Notes: generated from the sequence alone by a model not told the origin. A stretch of DNA of 64,000 nt from Isoetes taiwanensis (GCA_021234155.1 JAJEKV010000053.1:5798488-5862487); one strand, 5' to 3'. Shown: positions 43,350 to 56,146, numbered from the stretch's first letter. Translations and numbers: made by a program.

Positions 43350-44330
43350 TAGCAGGCAGAAATTTTAGAACATGATACAACTTGATTGTTCACAGGGTTT
43401 GCTGTTCCTTCTCCTTAGGAATTCGAAATCTAAATGTTCGTCAAAACAAGAAATGTGCATATAAATGAACAATTTTTAAGCTTTTGAAGTTCGACATACA
43501 ATTTGCTTTCTTTATTAAAGTGTTAATAATACAATTTGCTTTTTTTATAAGTGTTCATAATATGCTTTTGGAATTTAAGAACCAAGTTCCATAGCTCAGC
43601 GTCTGCACCCTCAATCACAACCGTTGCTTGCTTCCCTACCTACTGGGTACGGAAGAATTGGATGCTCTCCCCAAACAAGCAAGCTTTTTATTTGGCTGAT
43701 GACCACGAAGGCTGCAACATTACAAGCATTTCTAAATATTTATGTAATGGCTCCTAATCTAAGTGTTTGGAATTCAGAAGTATAAGAGAAAATTGTAAGT
43801 ACAGCTGCCAGCCATTTAACTGTGAAACTTGAATAACTTCTCTCTGGATACCTCATCCAAGGATTAGTAACTTCATAGACGAGTTCCAACGAACTGAAAT
43901 GTTCAGGTTATTAATGGAACCTCTTGTCAGCTCTCCCTTAAGACACTCCCTCCTCCAACAAAAGGGTTGCCCAGCCACACATCCCAATATGAAGCGCTCT
44001 CCCTCTCAGACTTTAACCTCCTTCTGAACGGCTGCCAGATTCAGGTGTTATTCTGCCAGATTCGGCCAACTTCATAAGCCAATCCTTGCTCTGCCTTGCC
44101 TGCAGCCCCTTGCATAGAGCCCCCTTGATTTGCCCCTTTCTGGCTTTCTCTCTCTAGGGTTTACAGTCTCTCTCTAGCCCCAAAACCCCCAAACCCCTAA
44201 AAAGTGCTCTGACCTACGTTTTTGGTCCCCAAATTGGATTCTGAGCGCAATTTTGTATGTCAGAGACCCCACTGCCTTTGGAAGTCAGCGCACAGAATAA
44301 TGTTGAGCTAGTTGCCTGACATTGCCATAG
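43350..44330. other. No gene recognised
   Basis: Ordinary non-coding sequence turning C-rich towards the LINE start. Confidence 0.4.
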
Positions 44331-44460
44331 CCCAACCAACTGCCTCTTGGCCTTGCCTAGCCTGGCCACAGCCCTGCCACAGCCTGCCTAGCCCTGCCAG
44401 ACCTGACAAGACCCTGCCATAGCCTACCTAAACCTTGCTTGACGTGCCATACCCCAAGTC

Positions 44461-45483
44461 ATGGCCACAGAAGCAGCCCAGTGTCCGGACTCACCCCTAG
44501 CAGGTGAACTTCTACAGACCACATCACCCCACCTCGGGCAAACCCCAGCACAGCCTGCTGACCTCCCGCAGGCCGAGCCTGCCTGGAACCAAGAAGGGCC
44601 AACAAGGAAGCGGTCCCGTGCAGACGCAATGGGCAAGGGATAGACATCCTCCATGAAGAAGGAGGCCCTGGCCAAGGCCCACACAGCCAGGCCGGCTCGG
44701 CAGATGGAAGTTGGCTGCTCAGGCCCCATAGGGCCCCCTCCATTGGCAGAACCTTGGACCGCCATCCAAGCTGGGGTTGAGGCCAATAGTGCCCGCATTG
44801 CGGGCCTGGAGACGGAGATGGAGTCTGCAACATGCCACGTGTTGCGCAGACAGTAAACAACAGATCACTGAGTTGGAGACCCAAGCACACCGGGTGGATG
44901 ACAGCATCCGCTTGGTGCACTCTGAGAGACAGCAAGACTGGCAGGTGCTCGCAGACAGGCTCGCGTGGATACCCTGGACGCTGCGAGACAGGCCAGGGAC
45001 GGGTTAGCGCGCGAGACACTTGCAATCATGTCTCAGCTCTGCATCGAGGCCGATGAGGCCAATGCCATGGCACGGCGCGCACAGGCCACACTCCAGTTGG
45101 AAGTTGAGGAGGCTACCGCTGCAAGATAGAGGTTGCAGGCCGCCTTGGAAGTTAACCAGGCCAGTCGAAATGGCGCCCGGAAGCCGAGAAGGATTTGGCA
45201 CGATCCGGAAATGCAGAGGAGCTCCGACCGTCATTGCCCGGCAAGGCAAGGGCCTCCAGGCGGGCGCATGAACAATGGCGTAATCGCACACGGAGATGGC
45301 AAGACAGACCAAGCCTTGCAAGAGCCGAGCTCGGACTTCGTAGAGAACGTAAGCCGCAAAGACATGACACACCAAGATCGCAAGCCCAACAACCTCGCAA
45401 GGCGTCAATCGGGTCACCGTCAATCGACGCCGACCCCGCCCCCGCCGCCGCACCATCATCATCACGCGTGCATACGCCACTAA
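44461..45483 (+). pseudogene. LINE ORF1-like protein, several frameshifts
   Basis: ATG at 44461 (MATEAAQCPDSPLAG). A TAG at 44641 and later indels split it. Coiled-coil heptads are visible in alternating frames (ANSARIAGLETEME, ITELETQAHRVDDSI, ATLQLEVEEATAAR). The C-terminal part is Arg/Pro/His-rich. This suits an RNA-binding ORF1 with trimerising coils, but no CCHC knuckle is seen. Confidence 0.5.
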
Positions 45484-46069
45484 AGCGAGTGGGCGGTGCC
45501 CCATCGGGACGGCCGAGCTCGCGGAGCGCGGCGACCCACAACTTTGCTAGTTCGGGGTCTGGGAATTAGAGGCTGGGAGAATCTCACCGGAAGATACACA
45601 CCGCAGATCGCCCAGGCATGACATTTCTGGTCGGGACACGGTTCGAGGTTCTGCGACCCGGCCGGCATGGAGTCCTAGCGCCCGAGGCCGCAGTGGCCAG
45701 TCGTGGTGTTCCGCGGTTCGCGGGATGCACAAGTTCGGCGAGGCTATCTTTAGCGGCGGGGCAGGATTCTTGCGCGCATCTCTACGTATGTGAGCCGTGA
45801 TCTTGCGCCGATTAGCGAGGCACCCGAGGCGAGGATTAGCGGGGAATCGCCGTCAGTCGACCAAATCTTTGCGGTACCTGCTCGCCAAATGCTACCCTGC
45901 GCTCGGCTCTGATCCTCATAATCGCCCCCTACAACTTCGGTTACGCTCCGCTCGATCAAATGCTGCCCTAGCGCCTCCGCTTACGCTTGTCCAGAAGTGC
46001 CCCCCAACTTCGGTCTGCTCCCGGCGCTAGTCCATCCGTGACACACGCCACACAAGCGCTCAATAGGAA

Positions 46070-48959
46070 TTGTGCCTCCGGGTGGTGGTCTGGAACTGTC
46101 GGGATTTCCCGTGGCAGAAGGGCGATAGCCTCAATTCAATAGTTGTGGATATGGACCTCATCTTCCTCATGGAGACATGGGAACACCCAGGCCACAGGCT
46201 GCCCGATCTGCCAGGGTACCAGCATTTTTCAATGTTCAATGGTTGTACAGGGAGATGTGGGCACGCGGTGGGGTTGCACGCTACTACTGGGGTAGCCTTG
46301 GCACATTTGGTTTCCCTCGAAGACCGAAGCATAACATAACCGCTACTTGTGGATCCGAGTGCACCACCCTGGCGGAGATCCTCTCTTCCTAGCTGCTTGC
46401 TACTTTCCCCATGCAGAGAGTCCCTTCTATCACAGCCACCCGGAGGTGGACAGGATGGACCCGTATGTCGATCTATATGATGACATACAACAGCACAAGT
46501 GGATGGGCAGAGTCATGCTCCTTGGAGACTTCAATGCGCGGATAGGGGTGGAACAGGCCATGCGGCGGATGGCGTCTTTGCAATTGCGTCCGCAGGCGGC
46601 TTGCACACACGCACTTTCGGATGATGGTCGGATCACCCGCTTCGGCAGACAATTGCTCCTGATGTGTGGTATCTTTGACCTGCACATATGCAATGGCCTA
46701 CCACAATGGCCCTCTTCCCACGGGTACACCTGCAGGCAGGACAATCACGGCGGCGGAACTAGTGTCGTGGATTATGTCATAGTGGCTGCGCAGGATGTAC
46801 ACCTTGTCGACCATTTTCACGTCGGCGCGGGCCGGTCGAGGCGAGGAGGCCGACTCGAGATCACCTCCCACTCTATGTGAAGTCTGGCACGGCCCGGCCG
46901 CTCGACCCCCTCGTTGCAAACACCTTGCCCGACCTGGGTTGCGCTTGGATCATGAGCGGCGGAGGGTTCTGTTGACATGCTCGCGAAAGCCCTCCCCCCG
47001 TGAACGCGGACGAATGTGCCCCGCAACATGGCCCACTTTGGTGATCACGTAAGAAGATGTCGAAGAGGGCTGCAATACTGGCTAATGGGAAGGCGGCCAG
47101 ACTTAGGCGGCTTTTAAAGCGGAGTTGCTCAAGTGGGCGGGGACAGCCCATGGTGCCCAATCCTTGCTGCACTGTTCAACGGGGCACCGCAAGAGGGTTT
47201 TCCCGGTCATGGACTACAAGCGGGGTTGTTCCGATCTACAAAGGCGGGGGACCCACACCGTCCCGCCAATTCTGAATCATCATGGTCACTCGGTGTTTGC
47301 CAAACCGCGGCGGGCATTCTCAAACAAAGGTAACCCGGATGGGCGGTAGGCGGGAAGTCGGGGGCACTCACCCGGGCAGGCTTCCGACCCGACATTCGAC
47401 CATTGATCACATCTTCACACTCGGGGCCCCGGTCGAGGGGCGAAGAACCGTCCGGAGGACTGTACTATCTTGTTTTGTGGACTTTGCAAAAGCTTTTCGA
47501 CCACGGTTCCCGGGAAAAGTTGTGGGCGGTTGCACCATTTGGGACTCCCTATGAATCTGAGAACATAGTGTACGCGATCAGACGAGAGCAGCATTTGCCG
47601 CAGAACCTGAAGGACGATCATTTGCCCGGCAAGATTGGAGTTAGGCAAGATTGTCCTCTCTCACCCACACTCTTTGGACTTTACATTGACCGGTTGGAAG
47701 CCCGGCTTGCGCCAATGGGGGGCGGTATCTGACTCTTGCACCGTGTCATCTGGCGGCTCATCTATCGCGGATGATGTGGACCTCTTGGCCCATACACCAG
47801 AGGGCATGCAGGCACACCTAGATGCCCTGGACACATTCTGCCAGGCGATGGACATGCGTGTCAACCTGGCCAAGACTAAGGTGGTCCTTATATCCTCCTC
47901 ACGTCATCCAGCACCTCCGGCGCTCACTTATCAGGGGCAGATGGTAGAGGTCACACCCAGCTACAAGTACCTGGGGGTGGAATTTCCGTCCTCAATGTAT
48001 TGGGATGCATCCATTCGCCTTCGGGTGACCGCAGGTTGGAAGGCACTATACGCAATGCAAAACAATAGTCACAGGGCAGAGCTGTATGACTGGGGCCACC
48101 AGTTACATTTGTTCCGGGCACTGGTGGAGCCAGTTCTTCTGTATGGGGTCGAGGTGTGGGGCCCAGTGGTGTCTTTGGCGACTTGGAACGTCTTAGAACA
48201 GGTCCAGAAGGCATTTTGACGCGGGCACTTGGGGTCAAGCCCTCAGTTCCATATCAGATCTTGTTGCAGGAGACATGATTCATGCCCCTGCAGCATGCGG
48301 CCCTCGATAGACACATTGTTTATTTCCAGAAGATGGCCAGCATGGGCGACACTCGGCTCCCGCACTTGGCTTACGCTGTGGCGATGAGCCCGCAACGACT
48401 CAGGGCTTGTTGGAAGGACAAGAGAGCCTAGTGGCTGGCGCGCTGGAACGTAGACGCACATAGGTGCGTCCAGGTGCACATAGACGCCAGCCGAGATAGG
48501 CTGAGGGGGTACTTGGACTCTTGTTTCCTGGGGAAGCTCTGGGACCACCATGCTCTGGAACTGGTAAAGATGGCACACTACAAACAGCACATAAACCCTA
48601 CCCTGGTTCGAGGCCCACAGCTCTACCTGCGTTCTCAGTTGCCCAAGAAGAAGCGCAGAATCATCGCGTCCATTCAAACAGGGGCCCACCATCTTCGGCT
48701 TGAGACGGGTCGGTGGGTTGGAGAGCCGTGCCAGAACAGGCTTTGTCAGTGTTGCCTGCTGGGGGTTGTTGAGGATGAAAGCCATGCCTTTCAGAGCTGT
48801 CCAGCCTATAGTCAGATTCGGGCTCGCTACGTTCTCTTGGTGCGACCTAGTCTGCCCCTGCACGAGCTACTCAGTACGTCGTCAGTTCGATCCCTTGGCT
48901 CCTACCTCCAGGAGGTTTTGGATCTGCGGACTCACCTCTGCCCCCGGGCGCCTACCTGA
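46070..48959 (+). pseudogene. LINE ORF2: endonuclease, reverse transcriptase and C-terminal zinc finger
   Basis: 46070-46339 has VVVWNCRDFPWQKGD and the METW motif of the apurinic-like endonuclease. After a frameshift, 46347-46880 has MLLGDFNARIG and VVDYVI. The reverse transcriptase starts decayed at 46.9-47.3 kb. 47282-47732 shows RHSTIDHIFTLGAP, FVDFAKAF, GVRQDCPLSPTLFGLY, and 47635-48219 has SSIADDVDLLAHTPEGM (ADD of the YADD box, first residue Ile) and YKYLGVEF. 48474-48959 has the terminal finger C-x2-C-x8-E-x-H-x4-C with surrounding residues. At least four frameshifts and two stops make it inactive. Confidence 0.85.
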
Positions 48960-49150
48960 GGTGCCGGGAATTCATATGTATATTTGTACAGCTGCCAGCA
49001 GGCTTGTTGCCGCGACGGTTTTTCCCTCCTAAGGAAGGGGGGGTTTAATCCGGGTAGCAATGGGCTTGCTGCACCCGTGTAATTTGGGTCCCATAGGCCG
49101 ATTGGCCTCCGCGGACGATAAAAGAACCTTCCTTCCTTCCTTCCTAAAAT

Positions 49151-49784
49151 ATTGACATACTTCTTGTGAATAAATGAAGGTATAGAGATTCATGCATAAA
49201 CCTACAAACTTTGGTTTTGGCGGAACGGGATTTGAACTTGTGACCTCCTTTGTCCCCTGTTGGCACAAGATTAGAATCCTAGTTCTTCCAGCGTGGTATT
49301 GCACTGATGCCCCCACCCACGCTTTCTATTCTAGCAATGCTTATAAATATGGCCTTGCTCATTCTAGAGCTACTTATTGGGCTCTTCCTCGCATGATTTG
49401 CAGGCTCCTGTGATGTGGTCTAAGCTTGCCAGCATCAAGTTTGATGCAGTGAAAGGTTGATCAAAATGCCTTGCAGAGACCATGTTCGCCCCTTCCAGAT
49501 CCATTTGCACGTTGATCATGAGCCTTTTTCCCAGACGTATCTGTCGTCATCTTTAAAGTTTGAACCACCACGTAAAAACCAGTTAAGAGCTATTTTGCCC
49601 TCGCGTCCAATACTATCTTGCCAGGCGGCACTTTTTTGTATTGTTTCAAAGCCAGGAAGTTCGAGAGAAAGAAATCGGCTGTGCGTTCCGGGATCCACCT
49701 CCGTTCCACAGATTTATCTTCGGTTCCACAGATTCTACACTGCATTCCAGTGATCTACCTTCCATGACGAGTCACAGAATAGCT
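49151..49784. other. No gene recognised
   Basis: Short frames only; no repeats or motifs found. Confidence 0.4.
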
Positions 49785-50000
49785 CCTAACTGATTTTCAC
49801 GTTACAGGGAAGGCCAGTTACATGCCTTTCCTGGCATGTCAACCTGCCTCGGCGCTACCGCGCGTCGGCAGGTTTCCATCCTGGCATGTCAACCTGCCTT
49901 CGCGCTACCGCGCGTCGGCAGGTTTCCTTGCCAAGAAAGGCATGTCAATGTAACTGGCCTTTCGTGTATACGTGAAAATTAGTTACATTACATTTTGCCT
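49785..50000. mobile_element. Foldback/MITE-like element with duplicated GC-rich core
   Basis: The left end TAACTGATTTTCACGT and the complement of the right end TAACTAATTTTCACGT match, as do GAAAGGCCAGTTACAT-type inner parts. The centre holds two tandem ~52-bp copies of CTGGCATGTCAACCTGCC...GCTACCGCGCGTCGGCAGG (about 49829-49880 and 49881-49932), each itself a hairpin. A short TAA/TTA duplication is possible. Confidence 0.65.
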
Positions 50001-50321
50001 TCTAGGCCATTACGAAGTTGGAAAGGCTGTTTTGAGATTTAACTTCTGTGCATTGCCCATCTTTTGAAAAATGTTGGTGGATAGTTTTATTTCTCTATGT
50101 CGACCATGTTTTATGGGATGTTTATGGGATGTTTTCATTGACAAAGATCATAATCACGTCAATCCTAATTGGTTTAGGTACTGAGCTTTGCAAGCCTCTT
50201 CTTGGTCCATGTACAATTCATAAACAAAACAAAACAAAACAACACAAAACAAAACCCCATGTTCAAACCATTAATAAGTCCCGACACATAAAATGACCCA
50301 ACAAGAACCATGAAAACGATG

Positions 50322-50993
50322 GGTCGCAGGATACGTGCCTAGTATAGGGATATCCTAGGATCGATAGATGTGCCGGAGCGGCCAATGGATTTTGGGGGGT
50401 TAAAGTCGGGTACGGATGCGTGGTTGCCTGACGGAACCACGATCCTCTAGCCATCTATGGAAGCACCGTGCTATGGAAAGGATTTTCCCCTTTCCTGCCT
50501 CATCGGACCGGGGAGATGTTAAACCTGGAGTAGTCTCATAGGGTGATTCCATGAGATTATGTCTCCAAAAGGCTAGAGCCATGTCATAGCGTGATTCAGC
50601 CTATCTGCAAAGTGTGCACAGGAGGGACGGATGGAGTGGACTACCCTAGCCATTGTTCTATGCTAGCCAATGGCATTGTCATGATTCCGTCTGTTGTTAT
50701 CTGGAGGCCTTGACCGTCAGTTGATTTCCTGGAGTCTGAGCCTGGGTTAGAGCCCCATTTGATGCATTGCATATGCTATGTTGTTGTTGGGATGTTACTC
50801 GTATCATATGATGGATGGACCACCCTTTGTGGTGGTATGATATTATATGTTTTGTATGCTAGGTGCTAAGTTGTGCGTACGCTTCCACTATATAGGGTTC
50901 CCATAGAAGGCGTGGGATGAATGACACCTACGTGCCTTCACTCGGGCACTTTCCCACCACAAGTGGTCCGAGGTAGACGGATGACCTTCCTGC
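50322..50993 (+). repeat. Long direct repeat copy 1 (~670 bp)
   Basis: Starts GGTCGCAGGATACGTGCC and runs to about GTCCGAGGTAGACGGA. It is collinear with 52144-52791, about 85-90 percent identical by eye. Shared markers include GGGGGGTTAAAGTCGGG, TGACGGAACCACGATCC and GAGCCTGGGTTAGAGCC. The ends are not TG...CA, so LTRs are not supported. Confidence 0.85.
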
Positions 50994-51640
50994 CTCAATA
51001 TGGACAATGACAATAAATGAAATTGTTTGATTAGGACACGATATTTCATTCATCTGATTTCAGGCCTAATTAGGTATGTCTGTTCTGAATTCAACTCTAG
51101 ATAGGACGGATTAGGTTTTATCATCCAATCTGAGGGCTCTCGGAGCGACAGAGCTTCAAAACTCAGGCAGAGCTTTCTGACTTCATCGCCATAGCTTCAA
51201 ATCGGCTGTCATAGCAAAGCAATGTCGATATTAGGTGGGATATATGGAAGAAGAAATTTTCGCCCGGAGAAAATTTGGCTTTGAAATTTTCTCCTGGCCG
51301 CCAGGTCAGCTGGCGGCTGTCAGAAAATTTCAAAGAGAAATTTTGGACCAGCAAAAATTCTTCGACAGAAAAAAATTGGGCGTGACATTTTCCCCAATTT
51401 CCTTTTTCGCTTCCAACATGGCCTTCATTGGCGGCACCGCTTAATCTAGGAGAGCGCCGCTTAGTAGGGGAATGCGACCACGGGAGGAAGTCGAGTGGAG
51501 ATCGACTTAATTATTTGGAAGAAAGAAGCTCCTATTTGGGAGCAAAATTTCACGCCCCTTTTTTTTCGTGCTCACAAAGTCTAGAGTCGAGCCAATGCGA
51601 AGAGATGCAGCAATTAAACAACACTGCCCTTGAAAAAATG
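50994..51640. other. Spacer between the direct repeats; no gene
   Basis: Contains AAATTTTC/GAAAATTT-rich palindromic stretches around 51240-51400 (for example GCGAAAATTT-like and GCCGCCAGGTCAGCTGGCGGC, a perfect inverted repeat at about 51297-51317). No coding signature. Confidence 0.4.
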
Positions 51641-52143
51641 GTTATTCCATAGATGGTGGTAAGGAGGAGGTACTATAAATATGCCATCATAAATGATCCA
51701 AGGAAAAAAGCAAGATACTACAATGCGCACATATCACATATTGCCACCCCTATCACACATACACCATGCAACACAAAAGGCATATAAATAACCTGCATTT
51801 AGGTCACACAATAAAAAAACCAAGCAGTGTGTACGTGACCTAACACATGATACTAGTCATATATGCCCTACACATCTAAAGAAAAACTAAGCATCACTTG
51901 TCTAGAACACGAGATTAGGAATAGAGATGCTCCTAGCTAGAACCCTTTAAAACCTATTAAATGCAGCCTATGCACAAGAGCCCTCCTAGCTGTCGATGGT
52001 ATAGTGTGGCTGAGCACCAGACAAGGATCATGGTGGTGAAGTGGGGGTGGGACCTTACCTAGCGTGGCTACAAGACTCCCTCCTCTGGCTAGGTCTACAG
52101 TCGGTCATTGCGTATGGGCCAGGTATGGATCTGACACCTTCTA
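51641..52143 (+). repeat. Dispersed repeat with inverted partial copies at 56.7, 60.1 and 61.97 kb
   Basis: 51895-52140 is matched in reverse by about 56650-56880. 51660-51910 is matched in reverse by 59970-60020 plus 60143-60340. The outermost 51640-51670 is matched in reverse by 61965-61992. The matching parts share long exact strings, e.g. GTGACCTAACACATGAT against ATCATGTGTTAGATCAC. Confidence 0.8.
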
Positions 52144-52791
52144 GGTCGCAGGATACGTGCCTATAGGGATGTCCTGGGATCGATAGGCGTGCCGGGCCTA
52201 TGGATTTTGGGGGGTTAAAGTCGGGTGTTGCCTGACGGAACCACGATCCTCTAGCCACCCATGGAAGCACCGTGCTCTGGAAAGGATTTCCCCCTTTCCT
52301 GCCTCATCAAACCGGGGTGATGTAACTTGGAAGTCCCATAGGGTGATTCCATGAGATTACGTCTCCGAAAGGCTACAGTCATGTCATAGGGTGATTCAGC
52401 CTATCTGCAAAGTGTGCACAGGAGGGGCGGATGGAGCGGACTACCTTAGCCTGTTCTATGCCAGCCAACGCCATTGTCATGATTTTGTCTGTTGTTATCT
52501 GGAGGCCTTGACCGACGGTTGATTCCCTAGAGTCTGAGCCTGGGTTAGAGCCCCATTTAATGCATTGCATATGTTATGTTGTTGTTGGAATGTTACTCGT
52601 GTTGATGATGGATGGATCACCCTTCGTGGTGGTATGATATTATATGTTTTGTATGCTAAGTGCTAACTTGTACGTACACTTCTGCTATATAGGGTTTCCA
52701 TAGAAGGCGTAGGAGGAATGACACCTCTGTGTCCTTCACCCGGGCACTTGGCCATCACAAGTGGTCCGAGGTAGACGGAGGCCCTTCCTGT
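52144..52791 (+). repeat. Long direct repeat copy 2
   Basis: Second copy of 50322-50993, 1.82 kb away, slightly shorter because of small deletions near 52200 and 52320. Confidence 0.85.
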
Positions 52792-54230
52792 GGTGATAAG
52801 GTCGCCATGGGAGGGGAATTTCCCGTACGTGTACGATGGGAGCATCGTATAGATTCGGGGAGCGTCACAAGTTGAGCCTCAGTTTTGCTCCAAACTCTTA
52901 ACGTATATGTAGCATGATATGATACAATTTAGCTCATCATCAAGCAGCACCAAGATTAAAAAGTGCTATATACAAATGTATCCTCGTAGATGCTAGACCT
53001 CAAATGGGAAGTCCAATAGATAGAGTTAACAACTTATCCAGCATTGTGACTTCATAATGTAATTTTACTCTTTACATATTCGATTCTTTCCTAGCTTACA
53101 TAATCTACATCTATTTTGGAGTTGTAGATGGAGATGTCAACTCCATCTAGACCTACGCTGGATTAGTTTTAACATTGCATCAACGATTGATATCTTAATT
53201 TTTTGTTTGGAAGACTTTGCTATCCTTAGCATGGATATCTCAAATGTTAATTCCCCTTACAATTAGTGTTCTCATTCTGAGGTTGCCTGAAGTAAATTGA
53301 GTTGTGTTCCACTTCACTTCAATTTATCAACTTTAGAGATCTGTCTACACTAGGTAATGGGCATAAGGTTTTTATTGTGTAGCTTGACTCTTAGATACTT
53401 TTGTTAACGTATTAATAGTTTCTTCTATGTGCACATTTGCAAGGGTTGAAAACTTGATTCTATAAAGGAAAAATATCTCTAGAGATATCTACAAGAAAGA
53501 TGTCAAATATGCGAATGGTATGTTTCTCTTTGTGTGACTTTTTGCCACAATTGCAGTAATATTCTTTGTTTGGATTGAGAACAACCAGTATTCTCCACCT
53601 AATATTTACCTATAATTGGTTCGTCTACTTGCAAAGTATTTGCTTGGTAGCATAAGTAGATAGTGCAATCATCAAGATCGTATGTGGTGAACTTGGCACT
53701 TCTAGTTGTGTGAAGAAATGAACTTGAAATTGCTAGATTCATTGCATTTGGAAATGTACAATGGTAAGGTTGTAATTTGAATAATTCTATATTTTGGATA
53801 TTTTAAATTGCCAACATCATTCTTGATGTCTCTTTAACGGGATATAGTGGGAATTTAATGCTTCATTCTAGGCAAGTTTGTAGTTGCTGGACATCCGAGA
53901 TCAGCCACTGCATGTCCATCCGCAGATCCATGGGTGCATCGATGCCAGCATCTCCTCGAGTCCATGCACCCGATGGACGTGGATGCCCTCTGAACCGCGC
54001 GGTTCAACCCTGCGTAACCGAATCCACAGTTGGATATGGACATTTTTTTTTTTCAATCATAATTGTGGCAGTGTCCCCTGTACTTGTTTGTGCATGTGCA
54101 TTTAATGGATGGGGTTGTGGAATTTCCATGCCAAGGTTGGTGGGGTAGTTTCGACCCAATTTAAACAGAATTGGGGGATCTTTGTTGTTACTCTCTCTCC
54201 AGTCTCTGCCTTGTTCGAAACGATCCATTA
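52792..54230. other. AT-rich stretch, no gene seen
   Basis: No supported frame. 53940-54010 carries a GC-richer patch just upstream of the kinase gene and could include its promoter, but no clear TATA box is placed. Confidence 0.4.
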
Positions 54231-54231
54231 G

Positions 54232-56062
54232 AATGCCTGGGCTCGGGCCAGACATGGAGGCAGAGGATCATGCTATCGAGATAGAACAGGTAAGCTTAGA
54301 CAGAGCTTCACATTGGGTTTAGTTTTAGCGGTGTGCGAGATCTCTCTGGTCATTTTTGTTTTCCAAACTCTTTTGCATCTCCTGGTTCAAGATCCCCCCC
54401 CCCTCGGTGTATTTTCGAAAGCAGCATTCTGTTGTGCAAGTAATGCACCCGGACACCAAACTATTCCAGTGCATGCATGCTATATCCCCACAAACAGGGT
54501 GCAGGATTTTGTGGAAGGGGAGCAGAATTTGCCAGGGTGCAACACCTGCTTCAGGAAGCATGGATCTGGGGGTAGAGAAGAGGGACCAGCCAAGAAAAAA
54601 GTCGACCAAAATGCCAACCTTAAGATAACCAAGTAAGTGCATTGCTGCCTCATCAGTTTCATGCTTTTATTGCCTCAATGGCTTCATGGAATTTCAAGTG
54701 AAGTGAACCGTTATTTCTCAGGCACCCCATCTGAGTTAGAGCGAATATGTGCCGCCACCCAATCTGAGTTAGAGTTGACTACTACAACAGAAGAAGGATG
54801 GCTAGACTTCCACTCAACTCTCATGAAAGGTGCTGAGAGAGCTTTTGGGCCTCGAATGATAGAGCTAGAACCTGGAAAGATTGATTCTGAAAGGTATGCT
54901 TGGATAGATGGCAATGTATCTCGTACAACTGGAAATATGATTCATGCGGTAGCAAATTTAACTATTCCGCGCTTGAGAGAGGCTCTAAAAGATAAGGCTG
55001 TGGAATGGAATACAGCTTGGATGAATCGAAAGCTTAGAAAGGAAACTCATCAAACCCCCACCTAGTTAAGAAAGTGTTTTCACAGACTATTAGAGCCAAA
55101 CGTCCTGGTGAGACTGATAAAGAGAGGGAAAAAAGAAAAGGGCAGATGCTAAGACTATATGGTTTGCAATGGTAGATTCCTCTCAGATAATCAACAGGAC
55201 TGGAATCGATTCAGGAACATATGGAACGGTGTACAAATGCAATATCTTGGGTTCTAGTTTTCTTAAAGACGAACCCTATTGTGTTAAATTTCAGAATGAT
55301 GATGTGCGGTTAGGTACTGCGAGGCCTGATGTGATAGTAAAGGCCATGATGAAAAACATGAGGGAGTCGCAAATGCAGGTTAGACATGGCTCTATCATAC
55401 GCTGCATTGGTCGTACAACCGGATTGGAAAGAACAGGGTTGATATTTCCTTATTGGAATGGACATGGAGGTTCTTGTTCATCTCTTTTTGTGCATCATGG
55501 AGATAATGAGTTTGCGAGGCATGATAAGCCTAGTGTGGAGGCCGACGTCCATAAGCTTGAGCAACGGAGGAAGCAAGAGTTATATGTTGCTCAAAGAGTG
55601 GGTGATCTAACTATGTCGTTTTTAAGTTGCTTGCTTAAGCTTCATAAAGAGCACCATTTACACATGGACTTGCACCCGGGCAATGTGTTGCTTCATTTTG
55701 ATTTTGGGAAAGAGAGGGGATGCAAGGACACTCAGGCTATTTATATTGGTATCTGTGATTGGGGAGAAGAAAGACTAATAGGTGAGCCAGTGGAAGTGAA
55801 GCGGTGGGCATACAAAGGCATGGATGGTGCTGCCAAAAAGGCGATTGAGAATGAAAGACATTGGGGTCCAAAAAGAGATGGAACTAAGATGGTGGCTACA
55901 AGGGTGGACTTTGACCTCTTAGGGGCAGCCTACTTTATCTATTACCTTGCTAATTTTGCATGCAAGCATTCTTTCTTGGAGGCTATGGATACCACTGAAC
56001 AAAGCCAGAGGTTTCGAAACATGTGCAATTATTTGAAGCATTGTGTCGAATCCCCAATATGA
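54232..56062 (+). CDS. Multi-part gene ending in an intact protein-kinase-like domain
   Basis: A likely first exon at 54234-54291 (MPGLGPDMEAEDHAIEIEQ, donor GTAAGC). A second at about 54430-54632 has a Cys-rich segment (CCASNAPGH, VEGEQNLPGCNTCFRK) and donor GTAAGT. A third from about 54690 joins in frame after TTTCAAG and runs to 55062, where a C-run indel shifts the frame; it resumes LVKKVFSQTIRAKRPGE. The kinase-like frame 55169-56062 (297 codons) is intact: Gly loop SGTYGTVYKC near residue 16, Lys in YCVKFQ, catalytic loop HMDLHPGNVLL (Arg of HRD is Met), and ICDWGEER in place of DFG. Essential Lys, Asp, Asn and Asp are present. This suggests ATP-binding ability. Substrate unknown. It may be a kinase captured by a mobile or multicopy gene. 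Confidence 0.6.
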
Positions 56063-56146
56063 GACAAGGCACGTAAGTTTGATCTGAACCAGCTACTGAA
56101 CACCATGTGGAACACTTGAAATTGCTCTCCAACACATTGCACGAGA

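Larger units (their letters stand above)
44331..49150 (+). mobile_element. Decayed non-LTR retrotransposon (LINE) with a TTCC tail
   Basis: Order on the plus strand: CCTGCCTAGC-type 5' repeats (44345-44450), an ORF1-like coiled-coil region, an endonuclease, a reverse transcriptase, a C-terminal zinc finger, then a 3' untranslated region ending GATAAAAGAACCTTCC and (TTCC)4 at about 49128-49144. The simple-repeat tail in place of poly(A) is a feature of some LINE clades. The G+C content is much higher than the neighbours. Target-site duplications were not identified. Confidence 0.85.

Noticed and set aside
45133-45483. His/Pro-rich frame as a separate gene
   Set aside because: It lies inside the frameshifted LINE ORF1 region and the His run is a CAT/CAC simple repeat.
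50322-52791. A complete LTR retrotransposon with ~670-bp LTRs
   Set aside because: The direct repeats lack TG...CA ends, primer site, polypurine tract, target duplication and any retroviral frame in the 1.15-kb interior.
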